The notes below the pieces were generated by a model that ran no database searches, was not told where the DNA came from, and was given only the letters and a program-made list of their open reading frames with translations. A program made the position numbers and the translations under genes. From positions 3,906,001-3,970,000 of the forward strand of contig NZ_CP107976.1 of assembly GCF_036099295.1 (NCBI RefSeq): a stretch of DNA of 64,000 nt, in the 5' to 3' direction. Position 1 is the stretch's first letter. Each line of letters starts with the position of its first letter. Positions 43,503-51,560 of the stretch are shown here, piece by piece. The DNA comes from Streptomyces sp. NBC_00358. GTDB lineage: Bacteria; Actinomycetota; Actinomycetes; Streptomycetales; Streptomycetaceae.

Positions 43503-45209
43503 TCAGAACGGGACGATGTCCGGCGCTCCCAGCCGAGCCGCGTCGGCCGTGAGGTCGTCCGGCTGGCGCTGGGACTCCCGCTCGGCCTCGACCCGCTTCT
43601 CGTAGTGCTCCACCTCGCGCTCGATCTGGCCCTTGTCCCAGCCGAGGACCGGGGCCATCAACTCGGCGGCCTCCCGGGCGCTGCGGGTACCGCGGTCGAA
43701 GGTCTCGATGGAGATGCGCGTACGCCGGGTCAGGACGTCGTCCAGGTGACGGGCGCCCTCGTGCGAGGCGGCGTAGACGATCTCGGCCCGGAGGTAGTCC
43801 TCGGCGGCAGGCAGGGGCTCGCCGAGGGAGGGGTCGTCCGCGATGAGGTCGAGGAGTTCCTCGGCCATCGCCCCGTACCGGTTCAACAGGTGCTCCACAC
43901 GCACCACATGGATGCCGGTGCGTGCCGCGATCCGCGCTCGGGCGTTCCACAGCGCCCGGTAGCCCTCGGCGCCGAGCAGCGGGATGTCCTCGGTGACGCA
44001 TTCGGCGACCCGCTGGTCGAGGCCGTGCACCGCCTCGTCCACCGCGTCCTTGGCCATCACCCGGTAGGTCGTGTACTTGCCGCCGGCCACGACCACGAGG
44101 CCGGGCACCGGGTGGGCCACGGTGTGCTCGCGCGACAGCTTGCTGGTGGCGTCCGACTCCCCGGCCAGCAGCGGCCGCAGCCCCGCGTACACCCCCTCGA
44201 CGTCGTCCCGGGAGAGCGGCACGGAGAGCACCGAGTTCACATGCTCCAGCAGATAGTCGATGTCCGCGCTGGAGGCCGCCGGGTGGGCCTTGTCCAGGTC
44301 CCAGTCGGTGTCGGTGGTGCCGATGATCCAGTGCCGGCCCCACGGGATCACGAACAGCACGGACTTCTCGGTGCGCAGGATCAGGCCCGTCGAGGAGTTG
44401 ATCCGGTCCTTCGGTACGACCAGATGGATGCCCTTGGACGCCCTGACGTGGAACTGGCCCCGCTCGCCGACCAGGGCCTGGGTGTCGTCGGTCCACACGC
44501 CCGTGGCGTTGACGATCTGCTTGGCGCGGACCTCGTACTCGCCGCCGCCCTCGACGTCGCGCACCCTGGCCCCGACCACCCGCTCGCCCTCGCGCAGGAA
44601 GCCGGTGACCCGCGCGCGGTTGGCGACCTTCGCGCCGTACGACGACGCCGTGCGCACCAGGGTCGCCACATAGCGGGCGTCGTCCATCTGCGCGTCGTAG
44701 TACTGCAGGGCGCCGATCAGGGCGTCCTTCTTCAAGGCGGGTGCGACGCGCAGGGCGTGGCGGCGGCTCAGATGGCGGTGGCCGGGCAGGCCCCGGCCGT
44801 GGCCGCGGGCCATCGACATGGCGTCGTACAGCGCGACGCCGGAGCCCGCGTACAGCCGCTCCCAGCCCTTGTGCTGGAGCGGGTACAGGAACGGGACGGG
44901 CTTCACCAGGTGCGGTGCCAGCCGTTCGAGGAGGAGACCGCGCTCCTTCAGCGCCTCGCGGACGAGCGTGAAGTCCAGCATCTCCAGATAGCGCAGGCCT
45001 CCGTGGATCAGCTTGCTGGATCTGCTCGACGTGCCGGACGCCCAGTCACGCGCCTCGACCAGGCCGGTGGACAGGCCGCGCGTCACGGCGTCCAGCGCGG
45101 TGCCCGCGCCGACCACACCCGCGCCCACGACCAGCACGTCCAGCTCACGCTCGGCCATTCCCGCAAGTGACTCGGCGCGCTCCGCCGGCCCCAGTGTCGC
45201 TGTCCTCAC
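43503..45209 (-). CDS. glpD: Glycerol-3-phosphate dehydrogenase (FAD-dependent)
   Basis: A 568-residue membrane-associated flavoenzyme that oxidises sn-glycerol 3-phosphate to dihydroxyacetone phosphate and feeds electrons to quinones. FAD-binding Gly-Ala-Gly-Val-Val-Gly-Ala-Gly lies near residues 30-37, followed by the GlpD signature Ser-Ser-Lys-Leu-Ile-His-Gly-Gly-Leu-Arg-Tyr-Leu. The Gly-Gly-Lys-Tyr-Thr-Thr-Tyr-Arg motif and the C-terminal helical domain are present. GTG 45209 has GGGAGG 5 nt upstream. No glpF or glpK is adjacent, so this is a stand-alone copy. Confidence 0.96.
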   Translation of the reverse strand: MRTATLGPAERAESLAGMAERELDVLVVGAGVVGAGTALDAVTRGLSTGLVEARDWASGTSSRSSKLIHGGLRYLEMLDFTLVREALKERGLLLERLAPHLVKPVPFLYPLQHKGWERLYAGSGVALYDAMSMARGHGRGLPGHRHLSRRHALRVAPALKKDALIGALQYYDAQMDDARYVATLVRTASSYGAKVANRARVTGFLREGERVVGARVRDVEGGGEYEVRAKQIVNATGVWTDDTQALVGERGQFHVRASKGIHLVVPKDRINSSTGLILRTEKSVLFVIPWGRHWIIGTTDTDWDLDKAHPAASSADIDYLLEHVNSVLSVPLSRDDVEGVYAGLRPLLAGESDATSKLSREHTVAHPVPGLVVVAGGKYTTYRVMAKDAVDEAVHGLDQRVAECVTEDIPLLGAEGYRALWNARARIAARTGIHVVRVEHLLNRYGAMAEELLDLIADDPSLGEPLPAAEDYLRAEIVYAASHEGARHLDDVLTRRTRISIETFDRGTRSAREAAELMAPVLGWDKGQIEREVEHYEKRVEAERESQRQPDDLTADAARLGAPDIVPF

Positions 45210-45328
45210 CGCTGCCTCCCGCTGTTGGTCGCGCCGGCCGCACCTGTCCGGCCACACGCCCGGCTCGCATCCCCCCTGCCCAAAGTCTGACCGCCCAGCC
45301 CCTCATCGGCCACCGTCCGTCCGCAGGC

Positions 45329-45432
45329 TGTGGACAACTCTGGGCGACGCGTACGGAATCTTGATCGATCAATCCCACAAATCGGTCATATTTACTCCTA
45401 GTCTGACATTGCTCTCGCCCATCCTGTCCACA
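45329..45432. promoter_or_regulatory. glpD upstream region with two DnaA boxes and a palindrome
   Basis: TTGTCCACA (minus strand, 45329-45337) is an exact match to the preferred Streptomyces DnaA box, and CTGTCCACA (plus, 45424-45432) fits the degenerate consensus. Between them lie a perfect 12-nt palindrome TTGATCGATCAA (45361-45372) and an AT-rich patch with a TAGTCT -10-like box (45399-45404). The stretch 45210-45482 is a divergent promoter region with no gene. Confidence 0.6.
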
Positions 45433-45482
45433 GGGCTTGCGCACCTGTCCCGTATCGGTTACTGGGAAGGACGGCCCACTCC

Positions 45483-46691
45483 ATGCCCGCAGACCTCGCC
45501 GTCATCGGACTCGGTCATCTCGGCCTGCCCCTGGCCCAGGCCGCCGTCGCCGCCGGCATCTCCACCCTCGGCTACAAGACGGGGCCGGAGGGCGGCTCCC
45601 TGACCCCCGCGGAACTGCGCCGGATGCTCTCGGGGGGCTTCCGGCCGGCCACCAACCCGGCCGAGCTGGGCCGCGTACGCACCGCCGTCATCTGCGCACC
45701 GGTCCCGCGGGGCGCGGACGGCACCCTGGACCTCGGCCAGGTGGAGGCGGCGGCCCGCACCCTGGCCGCGCGGCTGCGCCCGCACACCACGGTGATCCTG
45801 GAATCGCCCGTGCACCCCGGCACCACCGAGGACTTCCTCCGCCCGCTCCTCGAAACCGGCTCCGGCCTGCGCGCGGGGCGCGACTTCCACCTCGCCTACT
45901 CGCCCAGCCGGGTCGATCCCGGCAACCGCGACTTCACCCCCGCCGGAACACCGAAGGTCATCGGGGGCCTCACCCCCGCCTGCACCGAATCGGCCGCCGC
46001 CTTCTACGGGCGGCTCACGGACAAGGTCGTACGCGCGCGTGGCCCCCGCGAGGCGGAGACCGTGCAGGTCCTGGAGACCAACTTCCGGCACGTCAACATC
46101 GCGCTCGTCAACGAGATGGCCGTGCTCTGCCACGACCTGGGTGTCGACCTGTGGGACGTCATCCGCTGCGCCGAGACCAAGCCGTTCGGGTTCCAGGCGT
46201 TCCGGCCAGGACCTGGAGTCGGCGGGCACGGGATCGCCCAGGACCTCGGCGGCCCCTCGGGGCGCCCCCTGCGGATGGTCGAACTGGCCCAGCAGGTCAA
46301 CGACCACATGCCCCAGTACGTCATCCAGCGTGCCGCCGCGCTGCTCAACGAGCACGGGAAGTCCGCCCGTGCCGCGCGCGTGCTCCTGCTCGGCGTCACC
46401 TACAAGGCGGACATCGCCGATCAACAGGGCGCCCCCGCCCACGAGATCGCCGTACGCCTGATGGAACTCGGCGCGTCCGTCAGCTATCACGACCCGCACG
46501 TCCCGGCCTGGAGCGTCCTCGGGCGGCCCGTGCCTCGCGCGGACTCCCTCTACGAGGCCGCGGCCGACGCCGACCTGACGATCCTGCTCCAGCAGCACCG
46601 CACGTACGACCTGCAGGGCCTCTCCGTGAAGGCCCAACTCCTCCTGGACACGAGGGGGGCGACCCCGACGGGGGCGGCACAGCGGCTCTGA
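45483..46691 (+). CDS. UDP-glucose/GDP-mannose dehydrogenase family protein, catalytic residues missing
   Basis: A 402-residue homologue of nucleotide-sugar dehydrogenases such as WecC/Ugd. The Rossmann motif Gly-Leu-Gly-His-Leu-Gly-Leu-Pro is present. The acidic residue that binds NAD ribose is Lys32 (Tyr-Lys-Thr). The Ser-Pro-Glu-Arg motif reads Ser-Pro-Ser-Arg (Ser142). The catalytic Cys in Gly-Pro-Gly-Val-Gly-Gly-His-Cys is Gly250, and the following Pro-Val-Asp-Pro segment is altered and shortened. The middle helix (Asn-Phe-Arg-His-Val-Asn-Ile-Ala) and the C-terminal UDP-binding domain are conserved, so the fold is probably kept without dehydrogenase activity. No sugar-biosynthesis genes are adjacent. 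Confidence 0.85.
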   Translation: MPADLAVIGLGHLGLPLAQAAVAAGISTLGYKTGPEGGSLTPAELRRMLSGGFRPATNPAELGRVRTAVICAPVPRGADGTLDLGQVEAAARTLAARLRPHTTVILESPVHPGTTEDFLRPLLETGSGLRAGRDFHLAYSPSRVDPGNRDFTPAGTPKVIGGLTPACTESAAAFYGRLTDKVVRARGPREAETVQVLETNFRHVNIALVNEMAVLCHDLGVDLWDVIRCAETKPFGFQAFRPGPGVGGHGIAQDLGGPSGRPLRMVELAQQVNDHMPQYVIQRAAALLNEHGKSARAARVLLLGVTYKADIADQQGAPAHEIAVRLMELGASVSYHDPHVPAWSVLGRPVPRADSLYEAAADADLTILLQQHRTYDLQGLSVKAQLLLDTRGATPTGAAQRL

Positions 46692-46731
46692 GCCGATCGA
46701 AATCACCTCACGGATTGTCACTCCCCCCTGC

Positions 46732-46737
46732 TAACCT
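46732..46737 (+). promoter_or_regulatory. Candidate -10 box for the two small membrane-protein genes
   Basis: TAACCT lies about 105 nt upstream of the ATG at 46843. The -35 region is poor. The sequence between shows no gene. Confidence 0.35.
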
Positions 46738-46842
46738 GCGGCAGCTCTCGCACACACGTACGCCCGTGCCCCGGGTGCCCTCAGCTGTGCGGCGCAGTCC
46801 ACGCGCACCCACGGGTGCGCCCGTATCCCTGGGGGGAACCAC

Positions 46843-47436
46843 ATGAGCCAGTCGACACCGCCGTCCGGTCCACCGGTCGACAACAACCCGTACGCGAGCG
46901 AACCCACCGACCAGCCGGCCGCCCCTCAGGGGGCCGTCCCGCCGCAGGGCGTTCCGCCGCAGGCCTTTCCGCAGGGCGCGCCGCAGCCGGGCTTCCCGGT
47001 CGCGCCCGTCGCCCCGGCCGCTCCGGTGCGCAACAACTTCGCGCTCGGTCTCGTCGCCGCCGTCGGCGCCGGCGTGGTCTCCGCGGTCCTGTACGGCCTT
47101 GTCATCGGCCTCACCAAGCACGAGATCGGCTACGCCGCCGTCGGCGTCGGCTTCCTCGTCGGCATCGCGGCGGGCCGCGTCGGCGGCCGCAACCAGACGC
47201 TGCCGGTCGTCGCCGTGGTCCTGTCCGTCGGCGCCATCTACCTCGGCCAGCTGATCGGCGAGGCCATGATCATCGCCAAGCACTTCAGCGTCGGCTTCAA
47301 CGAGGTCTTCTTCGACCACCTCAGCGTGGTCCAGGAGAACTGGAAAGCCGATGCCGACCCGCTGACCTTCGCGTTCTTCGCGGTCGCGGCGTACGTGGCG
47401 TTCCAGAGCACCCGCAAGACCGGGCACGGTCACTGA
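46843..47436 (+). CDS. Membrane protein with proline-rich N-terminus
   Basis: A 197-residue protein. Residues 1-62 are Pro/Gln/Ala/Gly-rich and probably cytoplasmic. Hydrophobic helices follow at about 67-90, 96-110 and 118-140, and a shorter one lies at about 172-187. It has no recognised family or catalytic motif. A GGGGGGAACC ribosome binding site precedes the ATG. The next gene starts 1 nt after this stop codon, so the two form an operon and may make one membrane complex. Confidence 0.78.
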   Translation: MSQSTPPSGPPVDNNPYASEPTDQPAAPQGAVPPQGVPPQAFPQGAPQPGFPVAPVAPAAPVRNNFALGLVAAVGAGVVSAVLYGLVIGLTKHEIGYAAVGVGFLVGIAAGRVGGRNQTLPVVAVVLSVGAIYLGQLIGEAMIIAKHFSVGFNEVFFDHLSVVQENWKADADPLTFAFFAVAAYVAFQSTRKTGHGH

Positions 47437-47437
47437 G

Positions 47438-47704
47438 ATGCCCGTCTGGCTGTTTCTGATGCTGTTCGGCCTCTCGGGTTCGGTCGCCGGCGGCTGGGTC
47501 GCCCTCAACATCCGGGGCGCCGCGGACGCCATGACGGCCTCCCAGCAGCGCGGCCACGACCTGCGCGCCGCCGCGACCGGCAATTTCTCACCGCCGGTCA
47601 GCTGGGTCACCGCGTTCGGCTTCCGGGCGATCGGGGCGGCCATCGGTCTCGCCGGTCTCGTGCTGTTCCTCGGTGGCATCCTCGAGCTGCTCACGAACGG
47701 CTGA
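47438..47704 (+). CDS. Small two-helix membrane protein
   Basis: An 88-residue protein with hydrophobic helices at about 3-24 and 60-84 and a soluble Ala/Gln/Arg-rich segment between. The ATG follows the previous stop codon by 1 nt, implying translational coupling. No family is recognised. A very strong terminator lies 12 nt downstream. Confidence 0.75.
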   Translation: MPVWLFLMLFGLSGSVAGGWVALNIRGAADAMTASQQRGHDLRAAATGNFSPPVSWVTAFGFRAIGAAIGLAGLVLFLGGILELLTNG

Positions 47705-47715
47705 CAGGACCCGGA

Positions 47716-47762
47716 CATGTGAGAAGGGCCCCCAACGAACCGGTGGGGGCCCTTCTCACATG
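47716..47762. terminator. Strong bidirectional terminator (19-bp perfect stem)
   Basis: Arms 47716-47734 and 47744-47762 are perfectly complementary, with a 9-nt loop. It separates the small membrane-protein operon from the convergent guaB3 gene. Confidence 0.95.
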
Positions 47763-47791
47763 GGCACGTGAGCGCTGGTGAACCGTGGCGG

Positions 47792-48916
47792 CTACCGCTT
47801 GTGCTGCGAGTCCGCCACCGTCACCTCGACGCGCTGGAACTCCTTGAGCTCGCTGTAGCCGGTGGTGGCCATCGCGCGGCGCAGGGCGCCGAAGATGTTC
47901 ATCGAGCCGTCCGGGATGTGCGACGGACCGGTGAGGATCTCCTCGATGGTGCCGACGGTGCCGAGGTCGACCTTCTTGCCGCGCGGCAGCTCCTCGTTCA
48001 CCGCCTCCATGCCCCAGTGGTGCCCACGGCCGGGCGCGTCGGTGGCGCGCGCGAGCGGGGAGCCCATCATCACGGAGTCGGCGCCGCAGGCGATGGCCTT
48101 GGGGAGGTCGCCGGACCAGCCCACACCGCCGTCGGCGATGACGTGCACGTACCGGCCGCCGGACTCGTCCATGTAGTCGCGGCGGGCCGCGGCGACGTCC
48201 GCGACCGCGGTGGCCATCGGGACCTGGATGCCCAGGACGTTGCGCGTGGTGTGCGCGGCGCCGCCGCCGAAGCCGACGAGGACGCCCGCCGCGCCGGTGC
48301 GCATCAGGTGCAGGGCCGCGGTGTACGTGGCACAGCCGCCGACGATCACCGGGACGTCCAGCTCGTAGATGAACTGCTTCAGGTTCAGCGGCTCGGCGGC
48401 ACCGGAGACGTGCTCGGCCGACACCGTCGTACCGCGGATGACGAAGATGTCCACGCCCGCGTCGACGACGGCCTTGGAGAACTGCGCCGTGCGCTGCGGG
48501 GACAGGGCGGCGGCGGTGACGACTCCGGAGTCGCGCACCTCCTTGATGCGCTGCCCGATCAGCTCCTCCTTGATGGGAGCCGCGTAGATCTCCTGGAGGC
48601 GGCGGGTCGCGGTCTCCGAGTCCAGCCCGGCGATCTCGTCCAGCAGCGGCTGCGGGTCGTCGTACCGCGTCCAGAGGCCTTCCAGGTTCAGGACGCCCAG
48701 GCCGCCCAGCTCACCGATACGGATCGCGGTGGCCGGGGAGACGACCGAGTCCATGGGGGCGGCCAGGAAGGGCAGCTCGAAGCGGTACGCGTCGATCTGC
48801 CAGGCGATCGAGACCTCCTTCGGGTCCCGCGTACGGCGGCTCGGGACGACGGCGATGTCGTCGAAGGCGTACGCCCGGCGGCCGCGCTTGCCGCGCCCGA
48901 TCTCGATCTCAGTCAC
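47792..48916 (-). CDS. guaB3: GuaB3-family IMP dehydrogenase-related protein
   Basis: A 374-residue TIM-barrel protein of the IMPDH/GMP-reductase superfamily without CBS domains. It keeps the Ala-Ala-Pro-Met-Asp-Ser-Val strand and the Ile-Ala-Asp-Gly-Gly-Val and Met-Met-Gly-Ser phosphate-binding loops. The catalytic loop reads Gly-Gly-Ala-Ala-His-Thr-Thr-Arg, where true IMPDH has Ser-Ile-Cys-Thr-Thr-Arg, so the nucleophilic Cys is absent. Its role is therefore unsettled. It is found next to guaB in actinobacteria. The start is GTG 48916. A long terminator lies between it and guaB, so it is not simply read through from guaB. Confidence 0.92.
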   Translation of the reverse strand: MTEIEIGRGKRGRRAYAFDDIAVVPSRRTRDPKEVSIAWQIDAYRFELPFLAAPMDSVVSPATAIRIGELGGLGVLNLEGLWTRYDDPQPLLDEIAGLDSETATRRLQEIYAAPIKEELIGQRIKEVRDSGVVTAAALSPQRTAQFSKAVVDAGVDIFVIRGTTVSAEHVSGAAEPLNLKQFIYELDVPVIVGGCATYTAALHLMRTGAAGVLVGFGGGAAHTTRNVLGIQVPMATAVADVAAARRDYMDESGGRYVHVIADGGVGWSGDLPKAIACGADSVMMGSPLARATDAPGRGHHWGMEAVNEELPRGKKVDLGTVGTIEEILTGPSHIPDGSMNIFGALRRAMATTGYSELKEFQRVEVTVADSQHKR

Positions 48917-48965
48917 GTTGTGGCCTTTCCCTCTTCGCTTCTGCGCCTCCCAGTATCCCCGACGC

Positions 48966-49013
48966 CCACGACAAGGGCGGCCCCGGAACCCTCCGGGGCC
49001 GCCCTTGTCGTGG
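48966..49013. terminator. Strong terminator between guaB and guaB3 (21-bp perfect stem)
   Basis: Arms 48966-48986 and 48993-49013 pair perfectly around a 6-nt loop. It lies 43 nt downstream of the guaB stop, on the path towards guaB3. Confidence 0.93.
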
Positions 49014-49035
49014 CCTCACGCGCGCGCGTGAGGCC
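49012..49035. repeat. 24-nt perfect palindrome next to the guaB terminator
   Basis: A self-complementary 24-nt sequence with alternating CG at its centre directly abuts the terminator stem on the guaB side. It may act as a second, tandem terminator or cruciform. Confidence 0.8.
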
Positions 49036-49055
49036 GCGTTCACGTATACGGGTGA

Positions 49056-50564
49056 CTACTTGTTGCGGCTGTAGTTCGGCGCCTCGACCGTCATCTGGAT
49101 GTCGTGCGGGTGGCTCTCCTTGAGACCCGCCGAGGTGATCCGGACGAACCGGCCGCGGTCCTGGAGCTCGGGAACGGTACGGCCGCCGACGTAGAACATC
49201 GACTGCCGCAGACCGCCGACAAGCTGGTGGACGACCGCGGACAGCGGGCCCCGGTAGGGGACCTGGCCCTCGATGCCCTCGGGGACGAGCTTCTCGTCGG
49301 AGGCGACGCCCTCCTGGAAGTAGCGGTCCTTGGAGAAGGAGCGCTGCTCGCCACGGGACTGCATGGCGCCCAGGGAGCCCATGCCGCGGTACGACTTGAA
49401 CTGCTTGCCGTTGATGAAGAGCAGCTCGCCCGGGGACTCCTCGCAGCCCGCGAGCAGCGAACCGAGCATCACCGTGTCGGCGCCCGCGACCAGGGCCTTC
49501 GCGATGTCGCCCGAGTACTGGAGGCCACCGTCGCCGATGACCGGGACGCCGGCCGCCTTGGCGGCGAGCGACGCCTCGTAGATGGCCGTGACCTGGGGGA
49601 CGCCGATGCCGGCGACGACCCGGGTGGTGCAGATGGAACCGGGGCCGACACCGACCTTGATGCCGTCGACGCCCGCGTCGATGAGCGCCTGCGCGCCGTC
49701 ACGGGTGGCGATGTTGCCGCCGATGACGTCGACGCCCGCGGAGTTCGACTTGATCTTGGCGACCATGTCGCCCACCAGGCGGGAGTGGCCGTGCGCGGTG
49801 TCGACGACGATGAAGTCGACGCCCGCCTCGATCAGCGCCTGGGCGCGCTCGAAGGCGTCGCCCGCGACGCCGACGGCCGCGCCGACCAGCAGACGCCCCT
49901 CGGCGTCCTTCGCGGCCATCGGGTACTTCTCGGCCTTGACGAAGTCCTTGACCGTGATGAGGCCCTTGAGGACGCCCGCGTCGTCGACCAGCGGCAGCTT
50001 CTCGATCTTGTGACGGCGCAGCAGCTGCATCGCGTCGTGGCCCGAGATGCCGACCTTGCCGGTGACCAGCGGCATCGGCGTCATGACCTCGCGCACCTGG
50101 CGCGAACGGTCCGTCTCGAAGGCCATGTCGCGGTTGGTGACGATGCCGAGCAGCTTGCCGCCGCCGTCGGTGACCGGCACACCGGAGATGCGGAACTTGG
50201 CGCAGATCGCGTCGGCCTCGCCGAGCGTGGCGTCCGGGTGCACGGTGATCGGGTCGGTCACCATGCCGGACTCGGAGCGCTTCACCAGGTCGACCTGGTT
50301 GGCCTGGTCCTCGATGGACAGGTTGCGGTGCAGAACACCGACGCCGCCCTGGCGGGCCATCGCGATCGCCATGCGCGACTCGGTGACCTTGTCCATGGCG
50401 GCGGACAGCAGCGGGATGTTGACCCGGACGTTCTTCGAGATGTGCGAGGCGGTGTCGATCTGGTCGGGCGCCATGTCCGACGAGCCCGGCAGCAGCAGCA
50501 CATCGTCGTAGGTCAGCCCGAGTGTCGCGAACTTGGCGGGCACTCCGTCGACGTTGGCAGTCAT
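49056..50564 (-). CDS. guaB: IMP dehydrogenase
   Basis: A 502-residue enzyme oxidising IMP to XMP, the rate-limiting step of guanine-nucleotide synthesis. The TIM barrel is interrupted at about residues 100-220 by a pair of CBS domains, which bind adenine and guanine nucleotides for regulation. The catalytic loop Gly-Ser-Ile-Cys-Thr-Thr-Arg carries the nucleophilic Cys, and Arg-Gly-Met-Gly-Ser and the flap region follow. GGGGAAGG 4 nt before the ATG sets the start. Its promoter carries an inverted repeat over the -10 box. Confidence 0.98.
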   Translation of the reverse strand: MTANVDGVPAKFATLGLTYDDVLLLPGSSDMAPDQIDTASHISKNVRVNIPLLSAAMDKVTESRMAIAMARQGGVGVLHRNLSIEDQANQVDLVKRSESGMVTDPITVHPDATLGEADAICAKFRISGVPVTDGGGKLLGIVTNRDMAFETDRSRQVREVMTPMPLVTGKVGISGHDAMQLLRRHKIEKLPLVDDAGVLKGLITVKDFVKAEKYPMAAKDAEGRLLVGAAVGVAGDAFERAQALIEAGVDFIVVDTAHGHSRLVGDMVAKIKSNSAGVDVIGGNIATRDGAQALIDAGVDGIKVGVGPGSICTTRVVAGIGVPQVTAIYEASLAAKAAGVPVIGDGGLQYSGDIAKALVAGADTVMLGSLLAGCEESPGELLFINGKQFKSYRGMGSLGAMQSRGEQRSFSKDRYFQEGVASDEKLVPEGIEGQVPYRGPLSAVVHQLVGGLRQSMFYVGGRTVPELQDRGRFVRITSAGLKESHPHDIQMTVEAPNYSRNK

Positions 50565-50601
50565 GACACCTTCCCCAAATGGCCTTGATCGGTGCGGATG
50601 T

Positions 50602-50622
50602 CCATGCTAACGGGAAGCATGG
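50602..50622. promoter_or_regulatory. guaB promoter -10 overlapped by a 7-7-7 inverted repeat
   Basis: CCATGCT-N7-AGCATGG is a perfect inverted repeat. On the minus strand it contains the guaB -10 box TAGCAT (50609-50604), about 40 nt upstream of the ATG. A protein binding here would block RNA polymerase. The -35 region (GAATGA-like) is weak. Confidence 0.55.
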
Positions 50623-50801
50623 CTCTCTCATTCCACGGTTGAGGGTGGGCTTCGGCTTCGTATGTTCGTACGGGATGAAGGTCGTCCCCGTTCAGAGCCG
50701 TGCCCGGAGAAGGTGCCGGGGCCCCGTCGGGGCCGCCCGGCCTGCACGGGTCCTCACCGGCCGGCACCCCGCCCCCGCGCCGGAGGGGGAGGCGCCGTCC
50801 G

Positions 50802-50821
50802 TTCACGGCAAGCGCTTGCCG
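50802..50821. repeat. 20-nt perfect palindrome in the guaB-sigma gene gap
   Basis: CACGGCAAGCGCTTGCCGTG is its own complement. It lies 74 nt past the sigma-factor stop and 238 nt upstream of guaB. The AAGCGCTT centre resembles LacI-family operators, but the position suits a terminator as well. The rest of 50565-50894 holds a GC-rich hairpin near 50718-50734 and no gene. Confidence 0.6.
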
Positions 50822-50894
50822 TGCCACCGGGGTCCGCCACCTTTTGCTTGCAATTTGCTGAGGGGAAGGGATTCGGTGCCGCGGGGCGAAGGGC

Positions 50895-51560
50895 CTACTG
50901 CTCGGCCAGCGCCCGGAGCCGGCTCAGCGCACGGTGCTGGGCCACCCGGACGGCCCCTGGTGACATACCCAGCATCTGGCCCGTCTCCTCGGCCGTGAGG
51001 CCCACCGCGATGCGCAGGAGGAGCAGCTCGCGCTGGTTCTCGGGGAGGTTGGCCAGGAGCTTCTTCGCCCATTCGGCGTCACTGCTGAGGAGCGCGCGCT
51101 CCTCGGGGCCGAGGGAGTCGTCCGGGCGCTCCGGCATCTCGTCGGACGGAACAGCCGTGGACCCCGGATGGCGCATCGCGGCACGCTGGAGGTCGGCGAC
51201 CTTGTGCGCGGCGATCGCGAAGACAAACGCCTCGAAGGGGCGCCCGGTGTCCTTGTAGCGCGGCAGCGCGAGGAGCACCGCGACACAGACCTCCTGCGCC
51301 AGGTCCTCCACGAAGTGCCGCGCGTCCCCCGGAAGCCGGGACAGACGGGCGCGGCAGTAACGCAGCGCGAGCGGGTGTACGTGGGCGAGCAGGTCGTGTG
51401 TGGCCTGCTCGTCGCCGTCGACCGCGCGATGGACGAGCGCACCGATCCCCGTCGTCTCGTCTTCACGCATCGGTCCATGGTGCCTTGACGTCGTCTTGTC
51501 CGTGGCACCGCGTCCGTAGTTGTGCACCGAAGCGTTATGAGCAGGTGCGCCGGAACTCAT
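50895..51560 (-). CDS. shbA: ECF-type RNA polymerase sigma factor, ShbA/SigD-like
   Basis: A 221-residue sigma-70 family protein with regions 2 and 4 only. Region 2 contains Glu-Asp-Leu-Ala-Gln-Glu-Val-Cys and Ala-His-Lys-Val-Ala-Asp. Region 4 has Leu-Pro-Glu-Asn-Gln-Arg-Glu-Leu-Leu and the helix-turn-helix Gly-Met-Ser-Pro-Gly-Ala-Val-Arg-Val-Ala-Gln-His. It resembles M. tuberculosis SigD, and its guaB/whiB-type neighbours match. In S. griseus ShbA drives transcription of the principal sigma factor gene hrdB, so this may be a master growth regulator. No anti-sigma gene is adjacent. The start is uncertain: ATG 51560, or ATG 51470 giving 191 residues. Confidence 0.88.
   Translation of the reverse strand: MSSGAPAHNASVHNYGRGATDKTTSRHHGPMREDETTGIGALVHRAVDGDEQATHDLLAHVHPLALRYCRARLSRLPGDARHFVEDLAQEVCVAVLLALPRYKDTGRPFEAFVFAIAAHKVADLQRAAMRHPGSTAVPSDEMPERPDDSLGPEERALLSSDAEWAKKLLANLPENQRELLLLRIAVGLTAEETGQMLGMSPGAVRVAQHRALSRLRALAEQ

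Noticed and set aside
45210..45482. Replication origin
   Set aside because: Only two DnaA boxes are present. Streptomyces oriC has many clustered boxes between dnaA and dnaN, genes not found here.
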